Of a DNA stretch of 13,818 nucleotides, positions 7,834 to 13,169 are shown piece after piece; positions within the stretch are counted from its first letter, which is position 1; the number at the start of each line of letters is the position of its first letter. The stretch spans positions 1 through 13,818 of the forward strand of contig DABJ01000054.1 in assembly GCA_002102825.1 (NCBI GenBank), given 5' to 3'. A model generated the notes under the pieces. The model worked only from the letters and a program-made list of their open reading frames with translations, was not told the origin of the DNA and ran no database searches. The translations under genes were made by a program, and so were the position numbers. This stretch comes from Candidatus Gastranaerophilales bacterium HUM_12. Its GTDB lineage: Bacteria; Cyanobacteriota; Vampirovibrionia; Gastranaerophilales; Gastranaerophilaceae.

Positions 7834-8045
7834 AAAGAATATTAATTAATCCTCATAAATGCCGTGACATATATATAACGATTAAACAATAATTTGGTTC
7901 ATTCCACATCATATAAATGTGTGACCACAAGCAAAATAACGCGAATTGTAACATTATGTAAACAATATATAAAAATTATATAAATTCAGGCAATTTAATT
8001 GTGAAGAATTTGTTTATTATAATGTAACGAGGTACAATTAACATC
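7834..8045. other. Intergenic region between tolC and the 59-aa small gene
   Basis: 212 bp, very AT-rich and without a credible coding frame. It must hold the promoter of the tolC-macA-macB operon (leftward) and that of the small gene (rightward). I could not find a convincing -35/-10 pair for the leftward operon; several TATATA stretches occur but none is well spaced from a TTGACA-like box. TGTGACCACA (7920-7929) is a short imperfect inverted repeat of uncertain meaning. Confidence 0.5.
8018..8023 (+). promoter_or_regulatory. Perfect -10 box upstream of the small gene
   Basis: TATAAT is exact. The upstream -35 is weak (TTTAAT at 7994-7999, 18-nt spacer). Transcription would start near 8030, about 16 nt before the ATG at 8046, with GAGG (8029-8032) at the very start of the transcript. 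Motif-based inference. Confidence 0.4.
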
Positions 8046-8225
8046 ATGGCAGAGAAGATGGATCAAGACTTAAAAACTATTACGACTAAACGAGAGATGA
8101 GTAAAACAGAAGTTGCTGATTCTAAATCATCTTTGCAAACAAATCCTATTGCAAGAAAGTTGCTGGACTTTAGCTTGTCTAACAAAACCCGCAAATTTTC
8201 AGTCAAAGATTTGTTCACACGATAG
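8046..8225 (+). CDS. Possible 59-aa small protein
   Basis: Not recognised. The open frame runs from ATG 8046 to TAG 8223-8225. It encodes a hydrophilic, charged protein starting MAEKMDQDLKTITTKREMSK and ending NKTRKFSVKDLFTR, with no membrane segment or cysteine. The first half is acidic/lysine mixed; the second half (NPIARKLLDFSLSNKTRKFS) is basic and could form a short helix. In favour: a perfect TATAAT 22 nt upstream, amino-acid composition like a real small protein, and better-than-random codon choice for this genome by eye. Against: GAGG is 13 nt from the ATG, longer than usual, and no homologue is known to me. A structured non-coding stretch follows it. It could also be the 5' part of a regulatory RNA. 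Confidence 0.45.
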   Translation: MAEKMDQDLKTITTKREMSKTEVADSKSSLQTNPIARKLLDFSLSNKTRKFSVKDLFTR

Positions 8226-8303
8226 ACGATAGTAGCACGGTTTTATGAGAATCGATACGCACATAAATTTGTGTGGTTTGTGAAGATGTCGAACATTAAT
8301 TCT

Positions 8304-8333
8304 ACTTCGTTGCCCTCTTCGGAGGAATGAAGT
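8304..8333 (+). ncRNA. Hairpin with UUCG tetraloop (possible transcript end or small RNA element)
   Basis: Read on the plus strand, CCTC (8314-8317) pairs with GAGG (8322-8325) around a TTCG loop, the exceptionally stable C(UUCG)G tetraloop. Below a GC bulge (8312-8313), ACTTCGTT (8304-8311) pairs with AATGAAGT (8326-8333) with one G-U pair, for 12 base pairs in all. A second, weaker hairpin lies upstream: CACATA...TGTGTG around 8262-8277. No T-run follows the main stem on either strand, so it is not a standard intrinsic terminator. It lies after the 59-aa frame and before the promoter of the next gene. Whether it ends a transcript, stabilises an mRNA 3' end or belongs to a small RNA cannot be told. 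Confidence 0.4.
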
Positions 8334-8353
8334 TGTGAATATTAAAATTTTGC

Positions 8354-8382
8354 TTGAATGATTAGTTATATTTTCGTACAAT
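8354..8382 (+). promoter_or_regulatory. Strong-looking promoter almost on the start codon of the 169-aa gene
   Basis: TTGAAT (8354-8359, 4 of 6 consensus), an ideal 17-nt spacer, and TACAAT (8377-8382, 5 of 6). The predicted start of transcription is 8388-8390, only 2-4 nt before the ATG at 8392. This implies a leaderless mRNA, and there is indeed no Shine-Dalgarno sequence before that ATG. Confidence 0.55.
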
Positions 8383-8391
8383 AAAATTGCG

Positions 8392-8901
8392 ATGTACGAA
8401 ATAAAAAAACAAATTTACTTAGATTTTACAAAGAACCAAAAATCTGCACTATGTAATTTTTTACGTGCATTAGTTAAAAAATCCCAAGATTTGACCGTTG
8501 ATGAAATTTGGGATAGTTTCGTTGCAGACGAAAAATATTATCTTGAGTTACATTGCTCCAGATTTGAATTTTTAGAAAATATTATTGATGATGAAACTTT
8601 TTATAATGACACAATAAAATACTTGAAAGAATGCAAAAAGTATTATGATTATAAGGAAAAACAACGTCCGATAATAGAAGCAAACAAAGCTTATGAAAAG
8701 AAAAAACGCAAATTTTTGCAAGAAGTAAAAATGTCCAAAGAACCTCCGACCAAAAAACAATTATATTATTATGACAGGCTTTGCAAAAAATACAATATTG
8801 AAAAAATTGAACTATCTTCAAAACTGGAAGCTCGGGATTTGATAGACAAAATTATATCGGAGCATAGCGAAAATTATAAAATTAAAATTGAGGAAGAATG
8901 A
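8392..8901 (+). CDS. Uncharacterised 169-aa protein upstream of prmC
   Basis: Not recognised with confidence. It is highly charged, largely helical and cytoplasmic, with no signal or membrane segment. Residues 1-95 are aromatic-rich (KKYYDYKEKQRP). A basic stretch, EKKKRKFLQEVKMSKEPP (102-119), follows. The C-terminal module TKKQLYYYDRLCKKYNIEKI (120-139), then LSSKLEARDLIDKIISEH, resembles the small 'TxKQ..Y...L.KK..I....LSKxEAS.LID' module seen at the C-terminus of many helicase- or phage-related proteins; that comparison is from memory. The ATG at 8392 has no ribosome binding site and lies a few bases from a predicted transcription start; there is no other in-frame ATG before residue 114. 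It ends in ATGATGA overlapping the prmC start, so the two genes are probably translated together. Confidence 0.8.
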   Translation: MYEIKKQIYLDFTKNQKSALCNFLRALVKKSQDLTVDEIWDSFVADEKYYLELHCSRFEFLENIIDDETFYNDTIKYLKECKKYYDYKEKQRPIIEANKAYEKKKRKFLQEVKMSKEPPTKKQLYYYDRLCKKYNIEKIELSSKLEARDLIDKIISEHSENYKIKIEEE

Positions 8902-9740
8902 TGCTAATTCAAGATATTGAAAAGATTTTGACAGACTCTGGAATTGAACCAAATGAAGCAAAAGTTGAAGTTAGATTATTAATTGAACATTTTGCAGGTT
9001 ATAGTTTGGTTGATATTTTAATGGGCAAAAAATTAACTGAAGACAAACTCAAAATTGTTGAAGAAAAAGCGAAACTTCGAGCAAAAACACACGAACCAAT
9101 TCAATATATTATTGGATTAGCAGATTTTATGGGCGAGAAATTTTTAGTAAACAAAGATGTTCTAATCCCTCGAGATGAAACCGAACTACTTGTACGTAAA
9201 GCAATTGAAATTATAAAAGAAAACAATTTTAAAATGGTGCTTGATATGTGTACTGGTTCCGGATGTATTGCCTGTATGATTGCAAAACTTACCAATAGTC
9301 AAGCAATGGGAGTCGATATTTCAACAGAAGCAATTCATACAGCTTTTAAAAATATGGAGAAATTTGGACTTTATAATAGAGCAATTTTTAGAAAATCAGA
9401 TATTTATTCAAAAATCCGAGAAGATGAAAAATTTGATTTAATTGTTTCTAACCCTCCATACATTCCACCAAAAGAAAAAGAAACAATACAAGAAGAAGTT
9501 AGCTATGAACCGGATTTAGCACTTTATACAACAGATGAAAAAGGACTAGCATTCTATGAAAAAATAATCAAAGATGCTCCAAAATTTTTGAATAAAGGAG
9601 GTTATTTGATGTTTGAACTAGGAATTGGACAAAGTACAAGTGTTGCTCAATTGATGAAAAAAGCAGGTTTTGAAAATATTAAAGTACTAAAAGATCTTGC
9701 AAATATTGACCGAGTAATTTTTGGAACATTGCAAAAATAA
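8901..9740 (+). CDS. prmC: Peptide chain release factor N5-glutamine methyltransferase
   Basis: Methylates the glutamine of the GGQ motif in release factors RF1/RF2 using S-adenosylmethionine, which speeds translation termination. Counting from ATG 8901 the protein has 279 aa, full length. An N-terminal helical bundle precedes EPIQYIIG (65-72) and PRDETELLV (90-98). The SAM-binding motif I is VLDMCTGSGCIA (113-124), and the catalytic NPPY (184-187) sits in LIVSNPPYIPP. Two adjacent ATGs (8898 and 8901) are possible. GAGG at 8890-8893 is 4 nt from the first and 7 nt from the second, so the second is preferred. The start overlaps the TGA of the upstream gene, indicating coupling. Confidence 0.94.
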   Translation: MLIQDIEKILTDSGIEPNEAKVEVRLLIEHFAGYSLVDILMGKKLTEDKLKIVEEKAKLRAKTHEPIQYIIGLADFMGEKFLVNKDVLIPRDETELLVRKAIEIIKENNFKMVLDMCTGSGCIACMIAKLTNSQAMGVDISTEAIHTAFKNMEKFGLYNRAIFRKSDIYSKIREDEKFDLIVSNPPYIPPKEKETIQEEVSYEPDLALYTTDEKGLAFYEKIIKDAPKFLNKGGYLMFELGIGQSTSVAQLMKKAGFENIKVLKDLANIDRVIFGTLQK

Positions 9741-9771
9741 TTTAACATTTTTGAAAATATAAAATAATTAT

Positions 9772-10392
9772 TTATTTAAAATAAGGATAATCTTTATTAA
9801 AATGCCAATTATCATATTCCAATAATGCAGAACAAGTCAAACCCGCATGCCCAGAACAATGTTTTTTACAACATTCAATTAGTTTTGGTCTGTTTGTTCT
9901 AATTGCATTATGTCTATAACTACAAAAGCCTTGCTCTCCACACCAAGTTGAATCTCCTTTAGGACACATTAAAAATCTAAATTGATCATAACCCTCTTTA
10001 TTTGGCTTGCTTTTGCCATTTACATCATAAATTAAATCCATACAAGAACCACGATATAATGTCATTGTAGAACCATCATTAAAAATCAATTCATCGTTAG
10101 AAATTCCGGCTTTTACATAAGGAAGAAAATATGTTTCAAAAAACTCGTCATGAGATAAGCTTATATTCCATTCATTAACAGGGCCTTGTTCATCTTCTGC
10201 AGTAAGTAACATTTGTCGCATCACAGAACTAAATTTTTGTAATTTAACAGAAATATCTCTATGATGAATATTTGTCATAAGAGTAGGGATTGTCATTGCC
10301 GCTACAACTCCAATTATACCAAGAGTAATAAGGACTTCGGCTAAGGTAAATGCCTTTTTATTATTATTTATTGAACCCCAAAATTTTCTCAT
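9772..10392 (-). CDS. Cysteine-rich type IV pilin-like / pseudopilin protein
   Basis: A 206-aa protein with a class III signal. After a short basic leader (MRKFWGSINNNKKA), prepilin peptidase should cut between Ala14 and Phe15 to give FTLAEVLITLGIIGVVAAM, with Glu19 as the conserved Glu+5. The -1 residue is Ala rather than the usual Gly. Residues 15-36 form the hydrophobic helix for inner-membrane storage and filament assembly. The globular domain contains DVNGKSKPN (123-131), a loop like the calcium-binding DxNG loops of GspG-type pseudopilins, followed by DQFRF. Eight cysteines cluster at 117, 143, 151, 157, 174, 175, 179 and 187, suggesting several disulfides. GGGAG lies 7 nt before the ATG. 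No other pilus or secretion genes are nearby, so it is an orphan; many such orphan paralogues are typical of Gastranaerophilales genomes, as far as I recall. Confidence 0.88.
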   Translation of the reverse strand: MRKFWGSINNNKKAFTLAEVLITLGIIGVVAAMTIPTLMTNIHHRDISVKLQKFSSVMRQMLLTAEDEQGPVNEWNISLSHDEFFETYFLPYVKAGISNDELIFNDGSTMTLYRGSCMDLIYDVNGKSKPNKEGYDQFRFLMCPKGDSTWCGEQGFCSYRHNAIRTNRPKLIECCKKHCSGHAGLTCSALLEYDNWHFNKDYPYFK

Positions 10393-10437
10393 TTGTAATC
10401 TCCCATTTCAAAATATTACCAGTTTATAAATGAATAC

Positions 10438-10451
10438 ATGTAATATTACAT
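10438..10451. promoter_or_regulatory. 14-bp perfect palindrome between pseudopilin and HTH gene
   Basis: ATGTAATATTACAT reads the same on both strands. It overlaps the predicted -10 of the leftward pseudopilin promoter and lies about 90 bp upstream of the HTH gene, so it is placed like an operator. A related TAATATTT half-site (minus strand) is nearby at about 10411-10419. Chance palindromes occur in AT-rich DNA, so binding is only suggested. Confidence 0.35.
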
Positions 10452-10470
10452 TAATTTATTTAAAAGTCAA
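10443..10470 (-). promoter_or_regulatory. Candidate pseudopilin promoter
   Basis: On the minus strand TTGACT (10465-10470) has 5 of 6 consensus bases, followed by a 16-nt spacer and TAATAT (10443-10448), a weak -10. The transcript would start near 10436, leaving a leader of about 44 nt before the ATG at 10392. Confidence 0.4.
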
Positions 10471-10510
10471 TTATAGATTAGATTAATTCGTTAAAAACTA
10501 AACCTATTCA

Positions 10511-10516
10511 TATAAT
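10511..10516 (+). promoter_or_regulatory. Perfect -10 box upstream of the HTH gene
   Basis: TATAAT is exact and would place the transcript start near 10523, about 19 nt before the ATG at 10542, leaving just room for the GGAG ribosome binding site. No good -35 is visible (TTCGTT at 18-nt spacing), which could mean activator dependence or simply a weak promoter. Confidence 0.4.
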
Positions 10517-10541
10517 TATAAATGAATTAGTGGAGCTTAAA

Positions 10542-10760
10542 ATGTCAATAATGAACGATTTAAAAAAGGTTTTACTTGATGTTAATATCAGTTTAACAGA
10601 ACTTGCGGAAGCTTTATCAAAAAAATTAGGCAAAAGATACTCTATGCAAAATCTATCCAATAAACTCAGAAATGAAACAATTACTCACCGTGAAATGCTC
10701 GTAATTGCAGATATTTTAGGATATGATTTACAATTTATCAGAAAAAAAAATAATCAATAA
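10542..10760 (+). CDS. Small XRE-like helix-turn-helix DNA-binding protein
   Basis: A 72-aa single-domain protein. Helices are expected at about 3-13, 17-28 (SLTELAEALSKKLG) and 34-45 (SMQNLSNKLRNE, the likely recognition helix), with a C-terminal pair EMLVIADILGYDLQFI (51-66). The pattern 'NISLTELAEAL...QNLSNKLR...EML.IADILGY' is that of a small Cro/XRE-like family widespread in Firmicutes and mobile elements. The frame opens at a GTG (10530), but GGAG at 10532-10535 is 6 nt before the ATG at 10542, so that start is chosen. It stands alone, divergent from the pseudopilin, with a palindrome between them that could be its operator. It has no sensor domain. Confidence 0.82.
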   Translation: MSIMNDLKKVLLDVNISLTELAEALSKKLGKRYSMQNLSNKLRNETITHREMLVIADILGYDLQFIRKKNNQ

Positions 10761-10774
10761 AAAAATTATTTTCT

Positions 10775-10812
10775 TGCAATAATTGAAAAACAAATTTGCA
10801 GATATCTTTTTT
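10775..10812 (+). terminator. Weak candidate terminator after the HTH gene
   Basis: TGCAA (10775-10779) pairs with TTGCA (10796-10800), and an imperfect inner stem (TTG/CAA) closes an A5 loop. A T6 run follows at 10807-10812 after six bases. It is AT-rich and imperfect. On the minus strand the same hairpin is followed by a T-rich stretch, so it may also serve the convergent DUF3137-like gene. Confidence 0.3.
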
Positions 10813-10819
10813 GAATAAG

Positions 10820-11707
10820 CTACAATTTTGTATTAAATAACTCACTTAACTTCAATATCTGATAAATTTTAAAATACAATAATCGCCACTTCCTTTTATC
10901 TTCTATCTTTGATAATAGTGAACAAATTTCAAAAAAACTTTTCCCTAAATCAAGAGAAACTAAAACAGAATTATGCTTAAATGATAATGCAATTCTTTTT
11001 GCCTTGTATGTTTCTTTTATTTCTTTGATTTGTTCCATCAAAGAGGGATTTAAAATATATCGTACCTCAATTTGGTTATCGGAATAAACATTAAATTTAT
11101 AAAGCCAATCAACATCTTCTAATTTTACCGGCTCTAATTTTGTTATAGGAATAAAATCTTTTTCAACGATAATTGTTGTTCCATCAAACTTTTTATTAAG
11201 TCCGATGTCTATAGCTAATCCGGTAAAGACAGGAAAGGAATAAATTCCAGTACCTTTTTTGAGTGTAATATCTGATATCAAAAATTTGTTTCCATTACAA
11301 AAGCCGGAAATACTTTCCCCTGTATAAAACTCTGCCGAATTGAACGAGGGGAAAATCAATGATTCTTTTATTTTATCTTTTTCAATAATATCTTCTAAGA
11401 AATTCCAATTTAATGAGCCAAAAGATGATAAAAAATAGCTCATTACATTAATTTTTGCAAACCACTCAATACCTTTTTGCGCAATAAAATAAACAAACCA
11501 CATTATAAAAATAAAATATAAAGAGTATTTTGTAAGCAATTGATAATGTGGCGTAATGATAAACTTATAAAATAGAAATAATATTACACATTCAATTATT
11601 ATCACAATGAATAATACAATTTTTCGAATTTTTTCTACATATTTAAAATGCGAACAAGATAATTTGTATGCTGTCTCAAAGTTATTTTCAAATTCTGAAA
11701 TGTTCAT
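10820..11707 (-). CDS. Second DUF3137-like membrane protein
   Basis: A 295-aa paralogue of the protein at 3992..5146. It has one pair of membrane helices (about 28-50 and 60-77) followed by a soluble domain. PVFTGLAIDIGLNKKFDGTT (159-178) corresponds to the middle region, and VKLEDVDWLYKFNVYSDNQI (195-214) with EVRYILNPSLMEQI (215-228) is the shared signature. It lacks the second helix pair of the other copy. No Shine-Dalgarno sequence precedes the ATG; the 53-nt gap to bioC contains TTCAAA-16 nt-TAAAAT on the minus strand just before the start, which could give a leaderless transcript. Otherwise it would be the last gene of the bioFGC transcript. The function is unknown, and a link to biotin is not implied by the protein itself. 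Confidence 0.82.
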   Translation of the reverse strand: MNISEFENNFETAYKLSCSHFKYVEKIRKIVLFIVIIIECVILFLFYKFIITPHYQLLTKYSLYFIFIMWFVYFIAQKGIEWFAKINVMSYFLSSFGSLNWNFLEDIIEKDKIKESLIFPSFNSAEFYTGESISGFCNGNKFLISDITLKKGTGIYSFPVFTGLAIDIGLNKKFDGTTIIVEKDFIPITKLEPVKLEDVDWLYKFNVYSDNQIEVRYILNPSLMEQIKEIKETYKAKRIALSFKHNSVLVSLDLGKSFFEICSLLSKIEDKRKWRLLYFKIYQILKLSELFNTKL

Positions 11708-11760
11708 TTTTTTATTTTAATTGTTATTAAGAATTTTTGAATCGTTTGTTTAATTGACTT

Positions 11761-12507
11761 TTAATGGATACAACTTTTGGCTCTTGCGATTACAATAATC
11801 GGAGAATAAGTCAATTTGGTTTGCGGATATTTTTTAGAATAACTGTCACAAAATTCTTTGACCTTTGTAATTGTCCAAGTCTTTTCAGAAAGAGAATTTA
11901 CTCCGGTATTTTTCATGTGTGCCAATAATTCCAATGGAGTTTTAAATTTCACTTCTTCATAAAACTCTTCGCAGTATAAAACTTCAAACCCTAATTTTTT
12001 TAGAATAGCTTCAATCTCTTCCTTGGTCTTATATTTGAGGGTTAAACCTGTTAAAGATGTAATTTCTTTATAATTATCAAGTCCAAAAGTTGAAAATGCT
12101 AATATACCGTTTTTATCTAGTGAAAATTTTATTTTATCAATAGATTTTTCAAGATTATCAAACCACTGAAACATCGCATTTGAAATGATTAAATTCATTT
12201 TTTTTAACGGCTTAATCCTAGTTGCACTTCCACATAAAAATTGAACATTTGGAATAATTTTTTGTATATAAATTTTTGATTTCTCAACTAAATCATTTGC
12301 ATAGTAGTTTTTAAAATTAATTTCTTTTGAGATTTTTTTTGTCAAAAGTCCGGTACCGGAACCTAATTCTAAAATATTTTCAAAATTTTTAGAAATTTTA
12401 GCTAATTCAAAAACCATTTTTGATGCCATCAAGTTTTGAACAGTGGCATTTTGGTCGTAATTTTTCATGCTTTTTTCAAAATGTTTTTTTATTAAATCTG
12501 ATTGCAT
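11761..12507 (-). CDS. bioC: Malonyl-ACP O-methyltransferase (BioC)
   Basis: Starts pimeloyl-ACP synthesis for biotin by methylating the free carboxyl of malonyl-ACP with S-adenosylmethionine, so that the fatty acid elongation enzymes accept it. It is 248 aa, normal length. Landmarks: FEKSMKNYDQNA (10-21) at the N-terminus, SAM motif I ILELGSGTG (45-53), the acidic residue of motif II in ANDLVEKS (70-77), and ISNAMFQWF (108-116), a BioC hallmark. The C-terminal LLAHMKNTGVNSL (194-206) matches BioC proteins. The start overlaps the end of bioG by 16 nt; the nearest ribosome binding site is weak (GGAG 12 nt, or GAG 8 nt, upstream), consistent with coupled translation. Confidence 0.93.
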   Translation of the reverse strand: MQSDLIKKHFEKSMKNYDQNATVQNLMASKMVFELAKISKNFENILELGSGTGLLTKKISKEINFKNYYANDLVEKSKIYIQKIIPNVQFLCGSATRIKPLKKMNLIISNAMFQWFDNLEKSIDKIKFSLDKNGILAFSTFGLDNYKEITSLTGLTLKYKTKEEIEAILKKLGFEVLYCEEFYEEVKFKTPLELLAHMKNTGVNSLSEKTWTITKVKEFCDSYSKKYPQTKLTYSPIIVIARAKSCIH

Positions 12508-13169
12508 TCTAAAATCTCACTCCAACTGGAAAAATTATAAAACGGGAAATGTCCGTATGGCAAATTTATTATTTGAACATCATTTTTTTTGTGACTCGCT
12601 ATTTGATTTTTCGGAGGAATAATTTTGTCAAAATCACTCACTATCGCCTTGTCATAAAACTTTTCATAAATTGTATTAGGATTATTTTTTATAAGATTAT
12701 ACAAACACTCAAGTTCTGAAACCCTATTTTCTATTGACCTTTTAACCGGACGTTGTGTGTACAAATTATATTCTTCTTCTGTTTTAAACACATTTTGATA
12801 AAATTTCCCTCGCAAACCAATTTGGGCATGTTTTAAAGTTAATTCAAACATCTTTACAGGTATTCCAAACTCATTATCCACGGGAGTAACTGTTCCGTTG
12901 ATTACCATTTTTTGTGTAAAATCTGAAAACAAATCTTTTAACAAATATGCTACAAATACTCCCATTGACCAAGTTATAAGGATTTTATTCTTATATGAAT
13001 TAATGTTTTTTAACTCTTCCGGAATAGCTAAATTGTTGTAATCATAAACAAACAAAATATCATAGTTTTGAGCAGATAAGTTTTGGAAAGGAATTTCATC
13101 AAAACTCCAACCTGCAAAAAATACAATTAAATTTTCATTATTTTGTTTATTTAGCCAACAGCACTTCAT
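12492..13169 (-). CDS. bioG: Pimeloyl-ACP methyl ester esterase (BioG)
   Basis: Hydrolyses the methyl ester of pimeloyl-ACP after two elongation rounds, ending BioC-dependent pimelate synthesis. It is the non-BioH type of esterase. The 225-aa protein has an alpha/beta hydrolase pattern: FFAGWSFDE (17-25) near the oxyanion hole, nucleophile elbow TWSMGVFVAY (66-75) with Ser68, an acidic segment VSDFDKIIPPKNQ (177-189) likely to hold the catalytic Asp (D181 or D179), and His207 in LPYGHFPF (203-210). AAAGGAG lies 7 nt before the ATG. It overlaps bioF by 23 nt and bioC by 16 nt. Its place between bioF and bioC supports BioG over a generic hydrolase. Confidence 0.92.
   Translation of the reverse strand: MKCCWLNKQNNENLIVFFAGWSFDEIPFQNLSAQNYDILFVYDYNNLAIPEELKNINSYKNKILITWSMGVFVAYLLKDLFSDFTQKMVINGTVTPVDNEFGIPVKMFELTLKHAQIGLRGKFYQNVFKTEEEYNLYTQRPVKRSIENRVSELECLYNLIKNNPNTIYEKFYDKAIVSDFDKIIPPKNQIASHKKNDVQIINLPYGHFPFYNFSSWSEILECNQI

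Noticed and set aside
7920..7929. TGTGACCACA as a CRP/FNR-type operator
   Set aside because: The two arms are only 4 bp with a 2-bp spacer, unlike the TGTGA-N6-TCACA arrangement; no matching regulator is visible.
8304..8333. UUCG hairpin as a standard intrinsic terminator
   Set aside because: No T-run follows the stem on either strand; kept only as a structured element.
8199..8381. Minus-strand 60-codon open frame across the UUCG hairpin region
   Set aside because: No ribosome binding site, no recognisable composition, and it covers the predicted RNA structure and promoter.
9741..9771. AT-only inverted repeats between prmC and the pseudopilin as a terminator
   Set aside because: The arms are short and pure A/T; such matches are expected by chance at this base composition.
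10530..10541. Upstream GTG start for the HTH gene
   Set aside because: The GTG overlaps the GGAG that serves the ATG at 10542, so it is more likely part of the ribosome binding site.
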